Source of the DNA: Oscillospiraceae bacterium
GTDB lineage: Bacteria > Bacillota > Clostridia > Oscillospirales > Oscillospiraceae
Assembly (NCBI GenBank): GCA_910575695.1
Contig: CAJTGJ010000012.1
Span: 1 to 64,000 of the forward strand
Length of the DNA: 64,000 nt
Reading direction: 5' to 3'
Under the pieces are notes generated by a model. That model saw only the letters and a list, made by a program, of their open reading frames with translations. It did not search any database and had not been told where the DNA came from. The position numbers were made by a program, and so were the translations under genes. Every line of letters begins with the position of its first letter. Positions within the stretch are counted from its first letter, which is position 1. Shown piece by piece: positions 16,229 to 25,567 of the stretch.

Positions 16229-17592
16229 TGGCAGGCGGGACGTGGACCGCGCAGAACAAGGTGCGGCCCGGAATTTACATCAATTTCAAGAGCAGGGGGA
16301 CGCCGGCGGCAGCCGTCGGTACCCGCGGCACGGCGGCTATCCCGAAGGCCCTCTCCTGGGGCCCGATGGGGAAAGTGTCCGTCATTGAGGCGGGGCAGGA
16401 CACCCGTCCTTTTACCGGCAGCGCAGTCACCGAACCTGGCGCGCTGTTCCTCCGCGAAATGTTCAAGGGCACCAACGTTACCAGTGCGCCCAAAAAGGTG
16501 CTGCTGTACCGCCTCCCGGCGGAGGGCGCGGAGCAGGCGGCTGCAACGATTGGGAGCACGGATGGAACAGGCGGCATCAAGGTGATCGCCCTTTACCCCG
16601 GTGTCAAGGGCAACGACATTGCGGTGAGCATCACCGCCGGTGTGGACGAGCCGGAAAAGTTCACCGTATCCACTATGGTGGATCATCTGACGGCAGACAG
16701 TCAGATGGTGGAGAAAGCGGAAGATCTGCGGCCGAATGACTGGGTTTCTTTCTCAGGCGCCGGGACCCTGACGCCCACCGCAGGTGTACGCTTGTCCGGC
16801 GGAGCCGACGGTACAGTACAGCCCGCCGCCTACGCGGACGCTTTGCAGGCGTTGGAGCTGCACTCCTTTGACGTGCTGGCTTACGATGGCACGGACAGCA
16901 CCGTGCGGGACGCTATGATCTCCTTTGTGAAGCGGCTGGCCGAACAGGAGGGGAAGTATCCCCAGCTGGTCACCTCCGGCGCTCAGGGGGCGGACAGCCG
17001 GTTCGTCATCAACTGCGAGACCGGCGTGGTGCTGGAGGACGGAGCCGAGCTGGCCGCAAACGAGGTGGTCTGGTGGCTGGCCGGAGCGGAGGCCGGGGCG
17101 CAGTACTATCAGTCCCTGTCCAGCGCGGCCTATCCCGGCGCGGCGGATGTGCTGGTCCAGCAGTCCAACAGCCAGATCGAGGACGGCATTCTGTCCGGCA
17201 ACATCGTGCTCAGTTACGATCAGGACCTGGACCAGGTGCAGGTTGAGACGGACATCAACACGCTGATTACCTATACCCAGGATATTGGGAAAGTGTTCCA
17301 CAAGAACACCACCATGCGGGTATGCACCGCCCTGGGCGCCAGCATTTACCGGGAGTTCCGCCAGAACTATCAGTCCAGGGTGAAGAACAATGCCGAGGGG
17401 CGCGGCCTGTTCCAGGGCGCTGTCCTGGCCATTCTGAAGACCATGTACGACAAGGACGCGCTCCGGGAGCGGCCCACTGGCGGCGACGTCACCGTGGAGC
17501 CTGGGGACGATTCCGACGCCATCGTAATCACGGTGGCCATCTACATCGGCGACAACGTAGAAAAGGTCTATCTGACCATCGTTGTGTCGTAA
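16228..17592 (+). CDS. contractile tail sheath protein
   Basis: 454 aa. N-terminal RPGIYINFKSRG and the conserved GVKGNDIAVSI strand, the middle DVLAYDGTDSTVRDAM..FVKRLAEQEGKYPQ, and the C-terminal sheath domain (LITYTQDIGKVFHKN ... REFRQNYQSRVKNNAEGR) match XkdK-like sheaths. It forms the contracting outer tail cylinder and establishes this phage as myovirus-like. Confidence 0.93.
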   Translation: MAGGTWTAQNKVRPGIYINFKSRGTPAAAVGTRGTAAIPKALSWGPMGKVSVIEAGQDTRPFTGSAVTEPGALFLREMFKGTNVTSAPKKVLLYRLPAEGAEQAAATIGSTDGTGGIKVIALYPGVKGNDIAVSITAGVDEPEKFTVSTMVDHLTADSQMVEKAEDLRPNDWVSFSGAGTLTPTAGVRLSGGADGTVQPAAYADALQALELHSFDVLAYDGTDSTVRDAMISFVKRLAEQEGKYPQLVTSGAQGADSRFVINCETGVVLEDGAELAANEVVWWLAGAEAGAQYYQSLSSAAYPGAADVLVQQSNSQIEDGILSGNIVLSYDQDLDQVQVETDINTLITYTQDIGKVFHKNTTMRVCTALGASIYREFRQNYQSRVKNNAEGRGLFQGAVLAILKTMYDKDALRERPTGGDVTVEPGDDSDAIVITVAIYIGDNVEKVYLTIVVS

Positions 17593-17608
17593 GGGAGGGA
17601 CGGGCAAA

Positions 17609-18082
17609 ATGAGTTTTTTGTTGGAGCGCGACACCCTGCACGGCGCCGCCGGCAAGGCGGTCATCATCCTGGACGGACAGGTCAAGGACCTGTTCGGAGC
17701 CAAAAACGTCAAGACACAGGCAGAGATCACTTCCTCTGACATGAAGGTCATCGGCACCAAGAAAGCCCAGCAGAAGCCGGGTTCGGTCAAGCAGACCGGC
17801 GCCATGACCGTCTATTACGGCACCCCGTTGTTTATCGATATGCTGGCCAGGTACATCCGCAGCGGCGTCATGCCCTATTTCAATTTGCAGACCACCAACG
17901 ATGACCCCACCACCACGGTGGGCGTACAGACTGTGGCGTACTACAACTGCAAGCTGTCCGGCACCATCCCGCTGTCCGTGCTGGACGCGGACGCGGATAT
18001 GCTGACCATGGATGTCAGCTTTACCTATGAGGACTTCGAGGTGCTGTCCGCTTTCCACGATCCCGCCGGCACAGGCAACTGA
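17609..18082 (+). CDS. tail tube (core) protein
   Basis: 157 aa from ATG 17609 with GGGAGGG upstream. Beta-barrel tube protein of the XkdM type: LDGQVKDLFGAKNVKTQAEI ... IGTKKAQQKPGSVKQTGAMTVYYG, ending with a two-strand region and FEVLSAFHDP. It lies directly after the sheath gene, as in PBSX. Confidence 0.88.
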   Translation: MSFLLERDTLHGAAGKAVIILDGQVKDLFGAKNVKTQAEITSSDMKVIGTKKAQQKPGSVKQTGAMTVYYGTPLFIDMLARYIRSGVMPYFNLQTTNDDPTTTVGVQTVAYYNCKLSGTIPLSVLDADADMLTMDVSFTYEDFEVLSAFHDPAGTGN

Positions 18083-18093
18083 AAGGAGAATGA

Positions 18094-18504
18094 ATGATGA
18101 GTAATTTGAGCGCGTTTTTGAAGCCTGCCGCTCCCGTTGAGCAGGAGAACATTGTGATTTCCAAGCGGTTCCGGAATGAGGACGGCAGCATTGCCCCGTT
18201 CATCATCCGGCCCATCCCCCAGGAGGAGAACGACAGGCTGATCCGGCAGGCCACCCGCCGGACGAAGGTGAACGGCCAGTGGGCGGAGCAGCTGGACAAC
18301 ACCGAATATGGACGCCGTGTGGTGGTGGCCGCCACGGTAGAGCCGGACTTCTCCAGCCCGGAGATGTGTAAGGCCTACGGCACCCTGGACCCGCTGGAGG
18401 TGCCGGGGAAGATGCTGCTGACGGGGGAGTACGGCAAGCTTTCCCGCGCCATCCTGGAGCTGTCCGGGCTGGATGACGACCTGGAGGAGCAGGCAAAAAA
18501 CTGA
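18094..18504 (+). CDS. tail assembly chaperone, zero-frame product (XkdN-like)
   Basis: 136 aa from ATG 18094 (a second ATG follows at 18097). XkdN-like sequence: FLKPAAPVEQENIVISKRF ... FIIRPIPQEENDRLI. Its last sense codons GCA-AAA-AAC precede TGA and form a canonical slippery heptamer. The product probably holds the tape measure protein during tail assembly, like lambda gpG. Confidence 0.85.
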   Translation: MMSNLSAFLKPAAPVEQENIVISKRFRNEDGSIAPFIIRPIPQEENDRLIRQATRRTKVNGQWAEQLDNTEYGRRVVVAATVEPDFSSPEMCKAYGTLDPLEVPGKMLLTGEYGKLSRAILELSGLDDDLEEQAKN

Positions 18505-18668
18505 TTGACGGCGGGGACCCGGACACCCTTCTGGCCTACTACATGATGGTGAATCATGGACGGTTTCCTGGTGAGGTGGCCGGGCTCCCCGCCCGGGAAA
18601 AGATTTTGATGACGCTCTTTGCCCTGAAAGAGATCAAGTCGCGGCCCAAGCCGAAAGGGGACGGGTAA
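18094..18668 (+). CDS. tail assembly chaperone, -1 frameshift product (G-T type)
   Basis: Slippage by -1 on A-AAA-AAC (18495-18501) continues into an open frame to TAA at 18666-18668, adding 55 codons that read LIDGGDPDTLLAYYMMVNHG ... KEIKSRPKPKGDG. This downstream piece has no ribosome site of its own, is codon-biased like its neighbours, and ends one base before the tape measure start. This is the classic G/GT arrangement. Join 18094..18500 with 18500..18668, re-reading the slipped base. Confidence 0.75.
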
Positions 18669-20867
18669 ATGGCTGTAATTCATGAGGAGCTTGTCTTGGC
18701 AGATCGTTTTTCCGCCACTTTCAACAAGTATATTGAGGCGGCAAAAAGTTCTGGCGACTACACGAAAGAAGTCGCCAGCGCTTCTCAGATGGCAAAAACA
18801 GAGGCGTCGTTGTTGGCAAGTGCTTTAAATGTGGAAGCGGCACAGGCGAAAGCGGCGGAAGCGGGACAACGACAATTAGCGGCGGCGTCCAAGGCAGACG
18901 CGGCGGCATCCAATGCCGCCGCTGCCGCAGCCCGCGCAAAAGCTGCGAGCCTCAATGAAGCGGCCGCAGCCGCAAGGTTGGAAGCCGCTTCATCTGCTGC
19001 TGCCGCCGCTGAATCCCGTGCAAAAGCCGCAAGCTATAATGAGGCCGCGGCAGCCGCCAGGGCAGAGGCGGCGCAGGCAAAGGCGGCTTCTGCGGCTCAG
19101 GACAAGATGAACAACAGTATGCGTCAGGGCTCCAGCGCCGCTTCCGGCCTGGAAAGCCGCCTGCTGTCCCTGGCCAGGGCGTATGTGAGCCTGCGCGGCG
19201 CGCAGTCGTTTGTCGAGTTGGCGGATACCTTCACCCAGACCACCGCGCGGCTGGAGCGGATGAATGACGGGATGCAGGATACCGCCGAACTTCAAAATAT
19301 GATTTACCAGGCCGCCCAGCGCTCCCGGGGTGCGTACCAGGAGACGGCGGACATGGTGGCCAAGCTGGGCACCCTTGCCCCGGACGCGTTCAGCAGCAAT
19401 AAAGAGCTGGTGGCCTTCGCGGAGCAGATCAACAAACAGTTCGCCCTGGCGGGCGCCAGCGGCCAGGGGGCCCAGGCCGCCCTGCTCCAGCTGACCCAGG
19501 CCATGTCCTCCGGCGTGCTGCGGGGGGAGGAGCTGAACTCCGTACTGGAGCAGGCTCCCACCATCGCCCAGGCCATCGCCAGATATATGGGCGTGACGGT
19601 GGGCGAGATGCGGGAGCTGGCCTCCGAGGGGAAGATCACCGCGCAGGTGGTGAAAAACGCCCTGTTCGACGCGGCGGAGGACACCAACGCCGCCTTTGAC
19701 AAGATCCCGCTGACCTTCGGGCAGGCGTGGACCATGGCGGGCAACGCCGCCGTCAAGGCCATGGAGCCCGCCATGACCAGGCTCAACGACCTGCTGAACA
19801 GCGATTTGGGCAGGAGCGCGGTCAACGGCCTGATCGCCGCGTTTGAGCTGCTGGGAAGCGCCGCGTCGGGGGTGGTGGACCTGCTGGCAATGGGGGCGCA
19901 GTGGGTGGCGGACAACTGGGATCTTGTACAGGCGGTTTTGATTGGAGTTGGGGCGGCTGCTTTGGTTGCCGGGGCGCATATGGCGGCGGCGGCAATCCAC
20001 TCCGCTGTAGCATGGGCCGCCGCAAACTGGTCCTTGCTGCTGGTTGCGGCCGGCGTTGCGCTGATTATTTATATGCTCAGGCAAATGGGGGCCACTTGGG
20101 AAGAAATTGCAGGGGTTGTCGGCGGGGTGCTTGGCGTTATGTACGCCGCTGTTATGAACACCTTTGTTGTTCCGGCGCAGAACGCGTTTGCGCGGCTGGC
20201 AAATTTTGTTGGGAATTTATTTACCAACCCGCTTGCGGCGGTAAAAATGCTGTTCCTTGATATGGCAAGAACGGTGTTGGGATATATGTCCAACGTAGCC
20301 CATGGGATCGAAAATCTAATTAACAAGATTCCTGGTATGTCGGTCAACCTGACATCCGGGATTGACAACATCTACAGAATGGTGCAAAGCGCGTCTCAGA
20401 ACGTCAAGAGCGCCAGTGGCTGGAAGGAATATGTAAAAGCGTGGGATTTTGTGGACTATTCCGGCGCATGGAACAGCGGTTATTCAAAAGGCAGCGGCAT
20501 TGGCCGCGCCCTGGATAACTTCAACGTCAACGACCTCCTCGGCGGATTCTCCGGCGGCGGGGCCAACACCGGCCTGCCCGCCGCGCCGGACGCCTCCGGC
20601 GTCCCCGACACCCTGAAGGGCATCAAGGGAGACACCGCCGCCATCAAGCGCAGCGTCTCCCTGTCCGAGGAGGACGTGAAGCTGCTGGTGGATATGGCGG
20701 AGCGGAGGTACGTCAACAATATCAACCTCACCGCCCAGACCCCGGTGATCACCATAAACGGCCAGAACACCGGAAACACGGAGGAGGACCTTCGGTGGCT
20801 GGAGAACGCCCTGCAAAAGATCCTGACCGAGCAGGCCGCCAGCCACACGGATATGAGCTACAAATAA
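18669..20867 (+). CDS. tail tape measure protein
   Basis: 732 aa. Residues ~25-160 are an Ala-rich coiled coil with repeated units (AKAASLNEAAAAARLEAASS / AKAASYNEAAAAARAEAAQA). Next comes the tape-measure N-terminal domain (SFVELADTFTQTTARLERM ... VTVGEMRELASEGKITAQVV), then a hydrophobic stretch at about 395-470. The C-terminus ends in a short coiled segment. Its length sets the tail length; by the family rule of thumb this suggests a tail of about 0.1 micrometre. ATG overlaps the chaperone stop region. Confidence 0.92.
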   Translation: MAVIHEELVLADRFSATFNKYIEAAKSSGDYTKEVASASQMAKTEASLLASALNVEAAQAKAAEAGQRQLAAASKADAAASNAAAAAARAKAASLNEAAAAARLEAASSAAAAAESRAKAASYNEAAAAARAEAAQAKAASAAQDKMNNSMRQGSSAASGLESRLLSLARAYVSLRGAQSFVELADTFTQTTARLERMNDGMQDTAELQNMIYQAAQRSRGAYQETADMVAKLGTLAPDAFSSNKELVAFAEQINKQFALAGASGQGAQAALLQLTQAMSSGVLRGEELNSVLEQAPTIAQAIARYMGVTVGEMRELASEGKITAQVVKNALFDAAEDTNAAFDKIPLTFGQAWTMAGNAAVKAMEPAMTRLNDLLNSDLGRSAVNGLIAAFELLGSAASGVVDLLAMGAQWVADNWDLVQAVLIGVGAAALVAGAHMAAAAIHSAVAWAAANWSLLLVAAGVALIIYMLRQMGATWEEIAGVVGGVLGVMYAAVMNTFVVPAQNAFARLANFVGNLFTNPLAAVKMLFLDMARTVLGYMSNVAHGIENLINKIPGMSVNLTSGIDNIYRMVQSASQNVKSASGWKEYVKAWDFVDYSGAWNSGYSKGSGIGRALDNFNVNDLLGGFSGGGANTGLPAAPDASGVPDTLKGIKGDTAAIKRSVSLSEEDVKLLVDMAERRYVNNINLTAQTPVITINGQNTGNTEEDLRWLENALQKILTEQAASHTDMSYK

Positions 20868-20880
20868 AGGGGGAGACAGC

Positions 20881-21621
20881 GTGGAAAATCGATACGGCCT
20901 GTATCTTTCCCGGGAGGGGCTGACGCTCCGGTTCCCGGTGAATCCGGAGAGCTATCAGATTTCACGTGACAACGACAACAGCGAATACAACGTTCTTGGC
21001 GTTGGCCCCATCATGATCCCGCGCACTCCGAAGCTTCAGGTGGTTGCCTGGTCCGGCCTGCTCCCCGGCAGGCCGGATATGGGGGCTGTTCTGACAGCGG
21101 GCGCGTTTAAACAGCCCCAATTTTACATTGATTTCCTGCAAAAGGCCATGGAGGAACGGGCCGTGCTGCGCTTCGTTGCCAACCGGTTCCTGGAAGACGG
21201 GGCGCCGATCTTCGACACCAACATGGAGGTGCTGGTTACCCCATTTCAAACGGAGGAGCGGGGCGGAGAAACCGGGGATTTCTACTATGACCTTGGACTT
21301 ACCGAATACCGGGACTATTCGGCCAGAACAGTGATCCTGCGGCAGCCCGCGGCGGACAAGCCCGCGGAGGCGTCGTCGGAGACAACGAGGCCGGTCCCCG
21401 CTGGGCAGTTTACCGTTGGACAGGATGTGATCGTCAATGGAAAATATTTTTATTCCAGCTGGGGCGCGGAGCCGCATGGCACCTTTTCCGGCTTCCGGGG
21501 GAAAATTTCCCGCATCATCACCACAGACCCCGCCCGGGCGTATCCATACCACATTACCACCCCGTCGGGCGGCGCCCGGGGTTGGGTGAAGAAGAACCAG
21601 ATTCAGGCGGTGACGGCATGA
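20881..21621 (+). CDS. tail hub-associated protein (XkdP-like)
   Basis: 246 aa from GTG 20881 with GGGGGAG upstream. The N-terminal ~155 residues resemble XkdP (RFPVNPESYQISRDNDNSEYNVLGVG ... LGLTEYRDYSARTVIL). Relatives normally end in a LysM domain; here a Pro-rich linker leads to an SH3-like domain (FTVGQDVIVNGKYFYSSWG ... ARGWVKKNQIQAV). It is probably at the tail tip, contacting peptidoglycan. Confidence 0.75.
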   Translation: MENRYGLYLSREGLTLRFPVNPESYQISRDNDNSEYNVLGVGPIMIPRTPKLQVVAWSGLLPGRPDMGAVLTAGAFKQPQFYIDFLQKAMEERAVLRFVANRFLEDGAPIFDTNMEVLVTPFQTEERGGETGDFYYDLGLTEYRDYSARTVILRQPAADKPAEASSETTRPVPAGQFTVGQDVIVNGKYFYSSWGAEPHGTFSGFRGKISRIITTDPARAYPYHITTPSGGARGWVKKNQIQAVTA

Positions 21622-22589
21622 CCTGCGAGCTTATCATCCTTGAAAAGCGCACCGGGAAAAGCTGGGACATCGCCCCCCAGGTGCAGAAGGTGACCTATAC
21701 CACCAACCGCACCGGCTCCCCGGGGGCGCTGAAATTCACGGTAAACGCATCCGGAATTTCCTTCCTGGAAGGTGACACGGTCCGTTTTTCCGTGGATGGA
21801 CAGGTTGTGTTCCTGGGCTGGGTGTTCACCAAGTCCCGGGACCGCTACGCTGTCATAGATGTGACCTGCTACGACCAGCTGCGCTATCTGAAGGCAAGCG
21901 CCAGCTATTGCTTTGTGGGGCGCACAGCCGGGCAGATTATCCAAGAAATCGCCCAGGATTTCCAACTCTCCGTTGGGACGCTGGACGACACCGGATATTC
22001 CATACCCACACTCATCAAGGAGGACAAGAGCTGTCTGGACATCATCTCCGCCGCCATTCAGGAGACGCTGCTGGCTACGGGCAAACTGTACACCTTCTTT
22101 GACGACGCCGGGGTCCTGTCACTCCGGGAAGCCGGGTCTATGATCGCCCAGGGCGTTGTGGGAAGCGGGTCTCTGCTGCTGGACTACACCTACAAGACCG
22201 ACATTGATGAGCACACCTATAACTCCATCAAGCTGGCCCGGCCAAACGAATCCACAGGGCGGGCGGATGTGTTCCAGGTATACGACAGCGGAAATATCGG
22301 GCGCTGGGGACTGCTCCAGCTCTACCAGACGGTGGACGAGGCGCTGAACAACGCCCAGGCCGCGGCAAAGGCCCAGACCATGCTCTCTTACTACAACCGC
22401 CGCTGGCGGACGCTGAAGGTGAGCGCTCTGGGTATGGCGGGGCTCAAAGCGGGGCAGATGCTGATGATGGACGTACCCAATCTGGGCGATATCAACCTGT
22501 ACGCGCTGGTGCTGCTGGAGAAGGTTACCCACACTTTTGAGCACGATGTGCACACGATGGACTTTGATGTGCGGGAGCTGGGGGTGTAG
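21618..22589 (+). CDS. baseplate hub protein (XkdQ-like)
   Basis: 323 aa from ATG 21618, overlapping the previous stop by 4 bases. The pattern fits XkdQ/YqbQ baseplate hub proteins (gpD-like): an immunoglobulin-like first part, YDQLRYLKASASYCF, then TAGQIIQEIAQDF and the C-terminal SALGMAGLKAGQMLMMDVPNLG. It should form the ring under the tail tube. Confidence 0.85.
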   Translation: MTCELIILEKRTGKSWDIAPQVQKVTYTTNRTGSPGALKFTVNASGISFLEGDTVRFSVDGQVVFLGWVFTKSRDRYAVIDVTCYDQLRYLKASASYCFVGRTAGQIIQEIAQDFQLSVGTLDDTGYSIPTLIKEDKSCLDIISAAIQETLLATGKLYTFFDDAGVLSLREAGSMIAQGVVGSGSLLLDYTYKTDIDEHTYNSIKLARPNESTGRADVFQVYDSGNIGRWGLLQLYQTVDEALNNAQAAAKAQTMLSYYNRRWRTLKVSALGMAGLKAGQMLMMDVPNLGDINLYALVLLEKVTHTFEHDVHTMDFDVRELGV

Positions 22590-22592
22590 CGA

Positions 22593-23189
22593 TTGGAATT
22601 GATTGATACCCTTCATGGAATTATGGAGAGTTCCATATCCGCTTACGGCGTGTCCGATCTGGCGGTGGGGACCGTCACCAAAGCCGGCCCGCTGGAGGTC
22701 TCCATCCGGGAGACGATGGCCCCGCTGCCCCAGGAGGTGCTGTGGCTCACCGCCAACGTTGTGGAGAAGAAGATCCCTGTGCTGTCCCATGAGCACGTTA
22801 CGGCGGGCTTCCGGCACGGGCACACCGTCTCTGGGCTTGCGCATGACCACACGGTCAACAGCCTCAGCCACTCCCACACAACGGAGGAGGGCGCCACGGG
22901 GGACGCTCTGGGCGGGGCCTATCAGACTGGCGGCGGTCTGGCAGGCAGCTATGGCACCAGCGAGGCGCTGACCCCGGACGCATACGCCTCCGACCAACGT
23001 TTGGAAGATATCGTGTGCTATGAAGACGGAAAACCGCTGCCGGTGGAGGATGGGTACATTATCCTGAACCGGGGGCTGGCGGTGGGGGACAAGGTGCTGA
23101 TGCTCCGGGTGATGCGGGGCCAGCAGTTTATCATCCTGTCCCGGATATTTGAGAGGAGGACCGTCAATGCAGACGCTTCCACAGGCTGA
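22593..23189 (+). CDS. DUF2577-like baseplate/spike protein with HxH repeats
   Basis: 198 aa from TTG 22593. The N- and C-terminal parts look like DUF2577 baseplate proteins. An insert holds four H-x-H motifs at residues 66, 75, 84 and 93, exactly nine residues apart (HEH, HGH, HDH, HSH). A regular H-x-H ladder suggests bound metal ions along a beta-helix or spike, as known for iron in tail-spike tips of contractile phages. That parallel is an inference. Confidence 0.7.
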   Translation: MELIDTLHGIMESSISAYGVSDLAVGTVTKAGPLEVSIRETMAPLPQEVLWLTANVVEKKIPVLSHEHVTAGFRHGHTVSGLAHDHTVNSLSHSHTTEEGATGDALGGAYQTGGGLAGSYGTSEALTPDAYASDQRLEDIVCYEDGKPLPVEDGYIILNRGLAVGDKVLMLRVMRGQQFIILSRIFERRTVNADASTG

Positions 23190-23577
23190 CATCGATCTGT
23201 CCCAGGGCATAGTGTTCCAGGACCAGCCCTCCCTGACCTGGATCGCCGACCCGGTGACGCACCGGCTTCGGGGCCGGGGAGACAATTATGACGCGGTCCG
23301 TCAGGCCGTGGAGATCATCGTCAATGTGGAGCGCTTCCGCTGGCAGATCTACACGCCGAACTTCGGAATCGAGCTGGACGGCTTGCTGGGAAAGGATTCC
23401 GGCTACGCGGCGTCCGAACTCCAGCGCAGATTGACAGACGCGTTTGTGCCGGATGACCGCCTTCTGGGCATATCCGATTTTTCCTATACCGTTGAGGACG
23501 GCGTGATGGCCGCGTCGGTAACGGTCAATACAGTGTTCGGCCCGGTACAGACCATTGTGGGGGTGAAGCTGAGATGA
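23167..23577 (+). CDS. baseplate wedge protein (DUF2634, XkdS-like)
   Basis: 136 aa from ATG 23167, starting within the previous gene. It has the gp25/XkdS-like pattern GRGDNYDAVRQAVEIIVNVER..WQIYTPNFGIEL and a C-terminal beta end. Phage T4 gp25 relatives start sheath assembly on the baseplate. It overlaps the gpJ-like gene by 4 bases. Confidence 0.85.
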   Translation: MQTLPQADIDLSQGIVFQDQPSLTWIADPVTHRLRGRGDNYDAVRQAVEIIVNVERFRWQIYTPNFGIELDGLLGKDSGYAASELQRRLTDAFVPDDRLLGISDFSYTVEDGVMAASVTVNTVFGPVQTIVGVKLR

Positions 23578-24689
23578 TTGACTTTTCTGGCAAGACCTAC
23601 CGTACCCTTTTGGAGGCTATGCTGGCCAAGGCGCCGAACTCGCTGGACAAGCGGGAGGGCTCCATGATCCAGACCGCTCTGGGGGCCGGCGCGTACGCCC
23701 TGGAGGACTTCTACCTCGATCTGAACAAGGTGCAGCAGGGCGGTTCTATCCAGCACGCAGCAGGGGAGGATCTGGACAACTGGGCGGTCATCGCCAATGT
23801 GGAGCGCTATCCAGCGTCCCCGGCGGTCCGCCTGGGCGTATTCAGCCTGGACACCATCCCCATCGGGGCCAGGTTCTCCACCATCGACGGCGGAGACAGC
23901 GTGAATTTTGTGGCCACGTCCCAGGAGGGCCCCGGGCGGTACCGGCTCACCTGCGAGACGCCGGGCGTGATCGGCAGCAGCTACACCGGGCCGATCCTGC
24001 CCATTACCACAATCCAGGGCCTGACCAGCGCGGAGATCACCGACATCCTGGTGCCCGGGGATGACACGGAGACCGATGACGCCTTGCGGGAGCGCGTCAT
24101 TTCCGCCCTGCGGGAGCGTCCATTTGGCGGCAATGTGGCGGATTACAAGCGGGTGGTACGGGCCATCGACGGCGTGGGCGATCTGCAGGTTTACCCCACC
24201 TGGGACGGCGGAGGCACCGTGAAGCTGTCCATCATCGGCGCGGACTGGATGCCCGCCTCCGCCCAGCTGGTGGAGACGGTTCAGATCGCCGTGGACCCGC
24301 CGCCCAATCAGGGCTTGGGCTATGGCGCCGCGCCCATCGGGGCAAAGGTTACTGTCACCGCCCCGGAAACCGTGGCCGTTCATGTATCCGCAGCGCTCAC
24401 CATGCGGGCGGGCTATGAGCTGGAACAGCTGCGCCCCCTGGTGGAGCAGGCGGTGGCCGGTTACCTCCTGTCTGTCCGTAAGGACTGGGCACAGCCGGAG
24501 GCCGGACGGCTGACCAGCTATTCCTGCTGGGTCTACCTGGCGCGGGTGATATCAGCCATCCTCCAGGTGCCCGGGGTGGTCAACGCCGCCGGCGTGACGC
24601 TCAACGGGGGGACGGAAGACCTGCAGCTCATTGAGACGGGCCAGACCCAGCAGGTGCCCGTCCCCGGGGAGGTGGCGCTGCGTGGCTGA
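23574..24689 (+). CDS. baseplate J-like wedge protein (XkdT)
   Basis: 371 aa. Typical baseplate_J elements: LDKREGSMIQTALGAGAYALEDFYLDL at the N-terminus, LDNWAVIANVERYPASPAVR, the central ETDDALRERVISALRERPFGGNVADYKRVVRAIDGVG, and a repeat-type C-terminus. It is the main baseplate wedge component. It overlaps the next gene by 8 bases. Confidence 0.9.
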   Translation: MIDFSGKTYRTLLEAMLAKAPNSLDKREGSMIQTALGAGAYALEDFYLDLNKVQQGGSIQHAAGEDLDNWAVIANVERYPASPAVRLGVFSLDTIPIGARFSTIDGGDSVNFVATSQEGPGRYRLTCETPGVIGSSYTGPILPITTIQGLTSAEITDILVPGDDTETDDALRERVISALRERPFGGNVADYKRVVRAIDGVGDLQVYPTWDGGGTVKLSIIGADWMPASAQLVETVQIAVDPPPNQGLGYGAAPIGAKVTVTAPETVAVHVSAALTMRAGYELEQLRPLVEQAVAGYLLSVRKDWAQPEAGRLTSYSCWVYLARVISAILQVPGVVNAAGVTLNGGTEDLQLIETGQTQQVPVPGEVALRG

Positions 24690-25566
24690 AACGGATATCT
24701 GCCAATACTGGCCCCCGTGGTTCCGGGAGATATTGGACTTCCAGGCCCTGTGCCGGACTGAGGGGGAGGAGCTGCGCGTCATGGCCATGTTCATGGAGCG
24801 TGTGCATCAGAATTTCTTTGTCCAGACCATGGACGAGGAGACCGCGGCGGGGTGGGAGGCCATTTTCCGCATCGTCCCCAACCCGGTGACCGAGACGCTG
24901 GCGTTCCGGCGGGACCGCATCCTGAACCGCCTGTCCATGCACCCGCCTTTTACGCTCACCTTCCTGTACCAGCGGCTGGACGCGCTGTTCGGTCCGGGGA
25001 ACTGGGAGGTGGAGGTGGATTACCCCAACTATACCCTGTACATCGAAGCCGCTGTGGAGGACCAGCAGTATTTTTCCGAGATGTCCGTCACCATGGATAT
25101 CATCAAGCCCTGCCACATTGTTTACATCAGCCGCCCCCGGGTGGCCGCGTCGTTTTTGGTCTCGGAATCCATCATGCGTACCGTCGGGGATTACAACTAT
25201 ATCCTGGGCGGCTGGGCCCTGGGCCAGCTGCCGTTCTTCAGCGGGAAGGAAGAGGAGGTCGTGAAAATGGCGTCACAGCCCAGCATCCAGCAGGCGTTTC
25301 TGGACCAGGCCGCAGGTTTTGTAGCCGATGATATCAAATCCGTGCGCATCAATGGGGAGATCCTCATCACCGCTCTGTCCAGGTCCACCGTAGGCAATGT
25401 GGCCTCTGTGGGCTACCGGGTGCTCCGGGAGCAGACGGAGGAGGTCAGCCGGATCGAACTGCTGGACAAGGCGGGGACGGTGCTCACCACCAGTGCCGTT
25501 TATGTCCCCGTTGCGGAGGAGACCGTCGCCTTCCGCCATGCGTTTATTGTGAAGGAGGGAACCTGA
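24682..25566 (+). CDS. tail protein (DUF2313/YmfQ-like)
   Basis: 294 aa from GTG 24682. The N-terminal ~190 residues follow the gpI/YmfQ pattern (WPPWFREILDFQALCRTEGEEL ... RRDRILNRLSMHPPFTLTFLYQRLDALFG). The extra ~100 residues at the C-terminus form a beta-rich domain that may hold the tail fibre. It lies in the usual place, after XkdT and before fibres. Confidence 0.75.
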   Translation: MAETDICQYWPPWFREILDFQALCRTEGEELRVMAMFMERVHQNFFVQTMDEETAAGWEAIFRIVPNPVTETLAFRRDRILNRLSMHPPFTLTFLYQRLDALFGPGNWEVEVDYPNYTLYIEAAVEDQQYFSEMSVTMDIIKPCHIVYISRPRVAASFLVSESIMRTVGDYNYILGGWALGQLPFFSGKEEEVVKMASQPSIQQAFLDQAAGFVADDIKSVRINGEILITALSRSTVGNVASVGYRVLREQTEEVSRIELLDKAGTVLTTSAVYVPVAEETVAFRHAFIVKEGT

Positions 25567-25567
25567 T

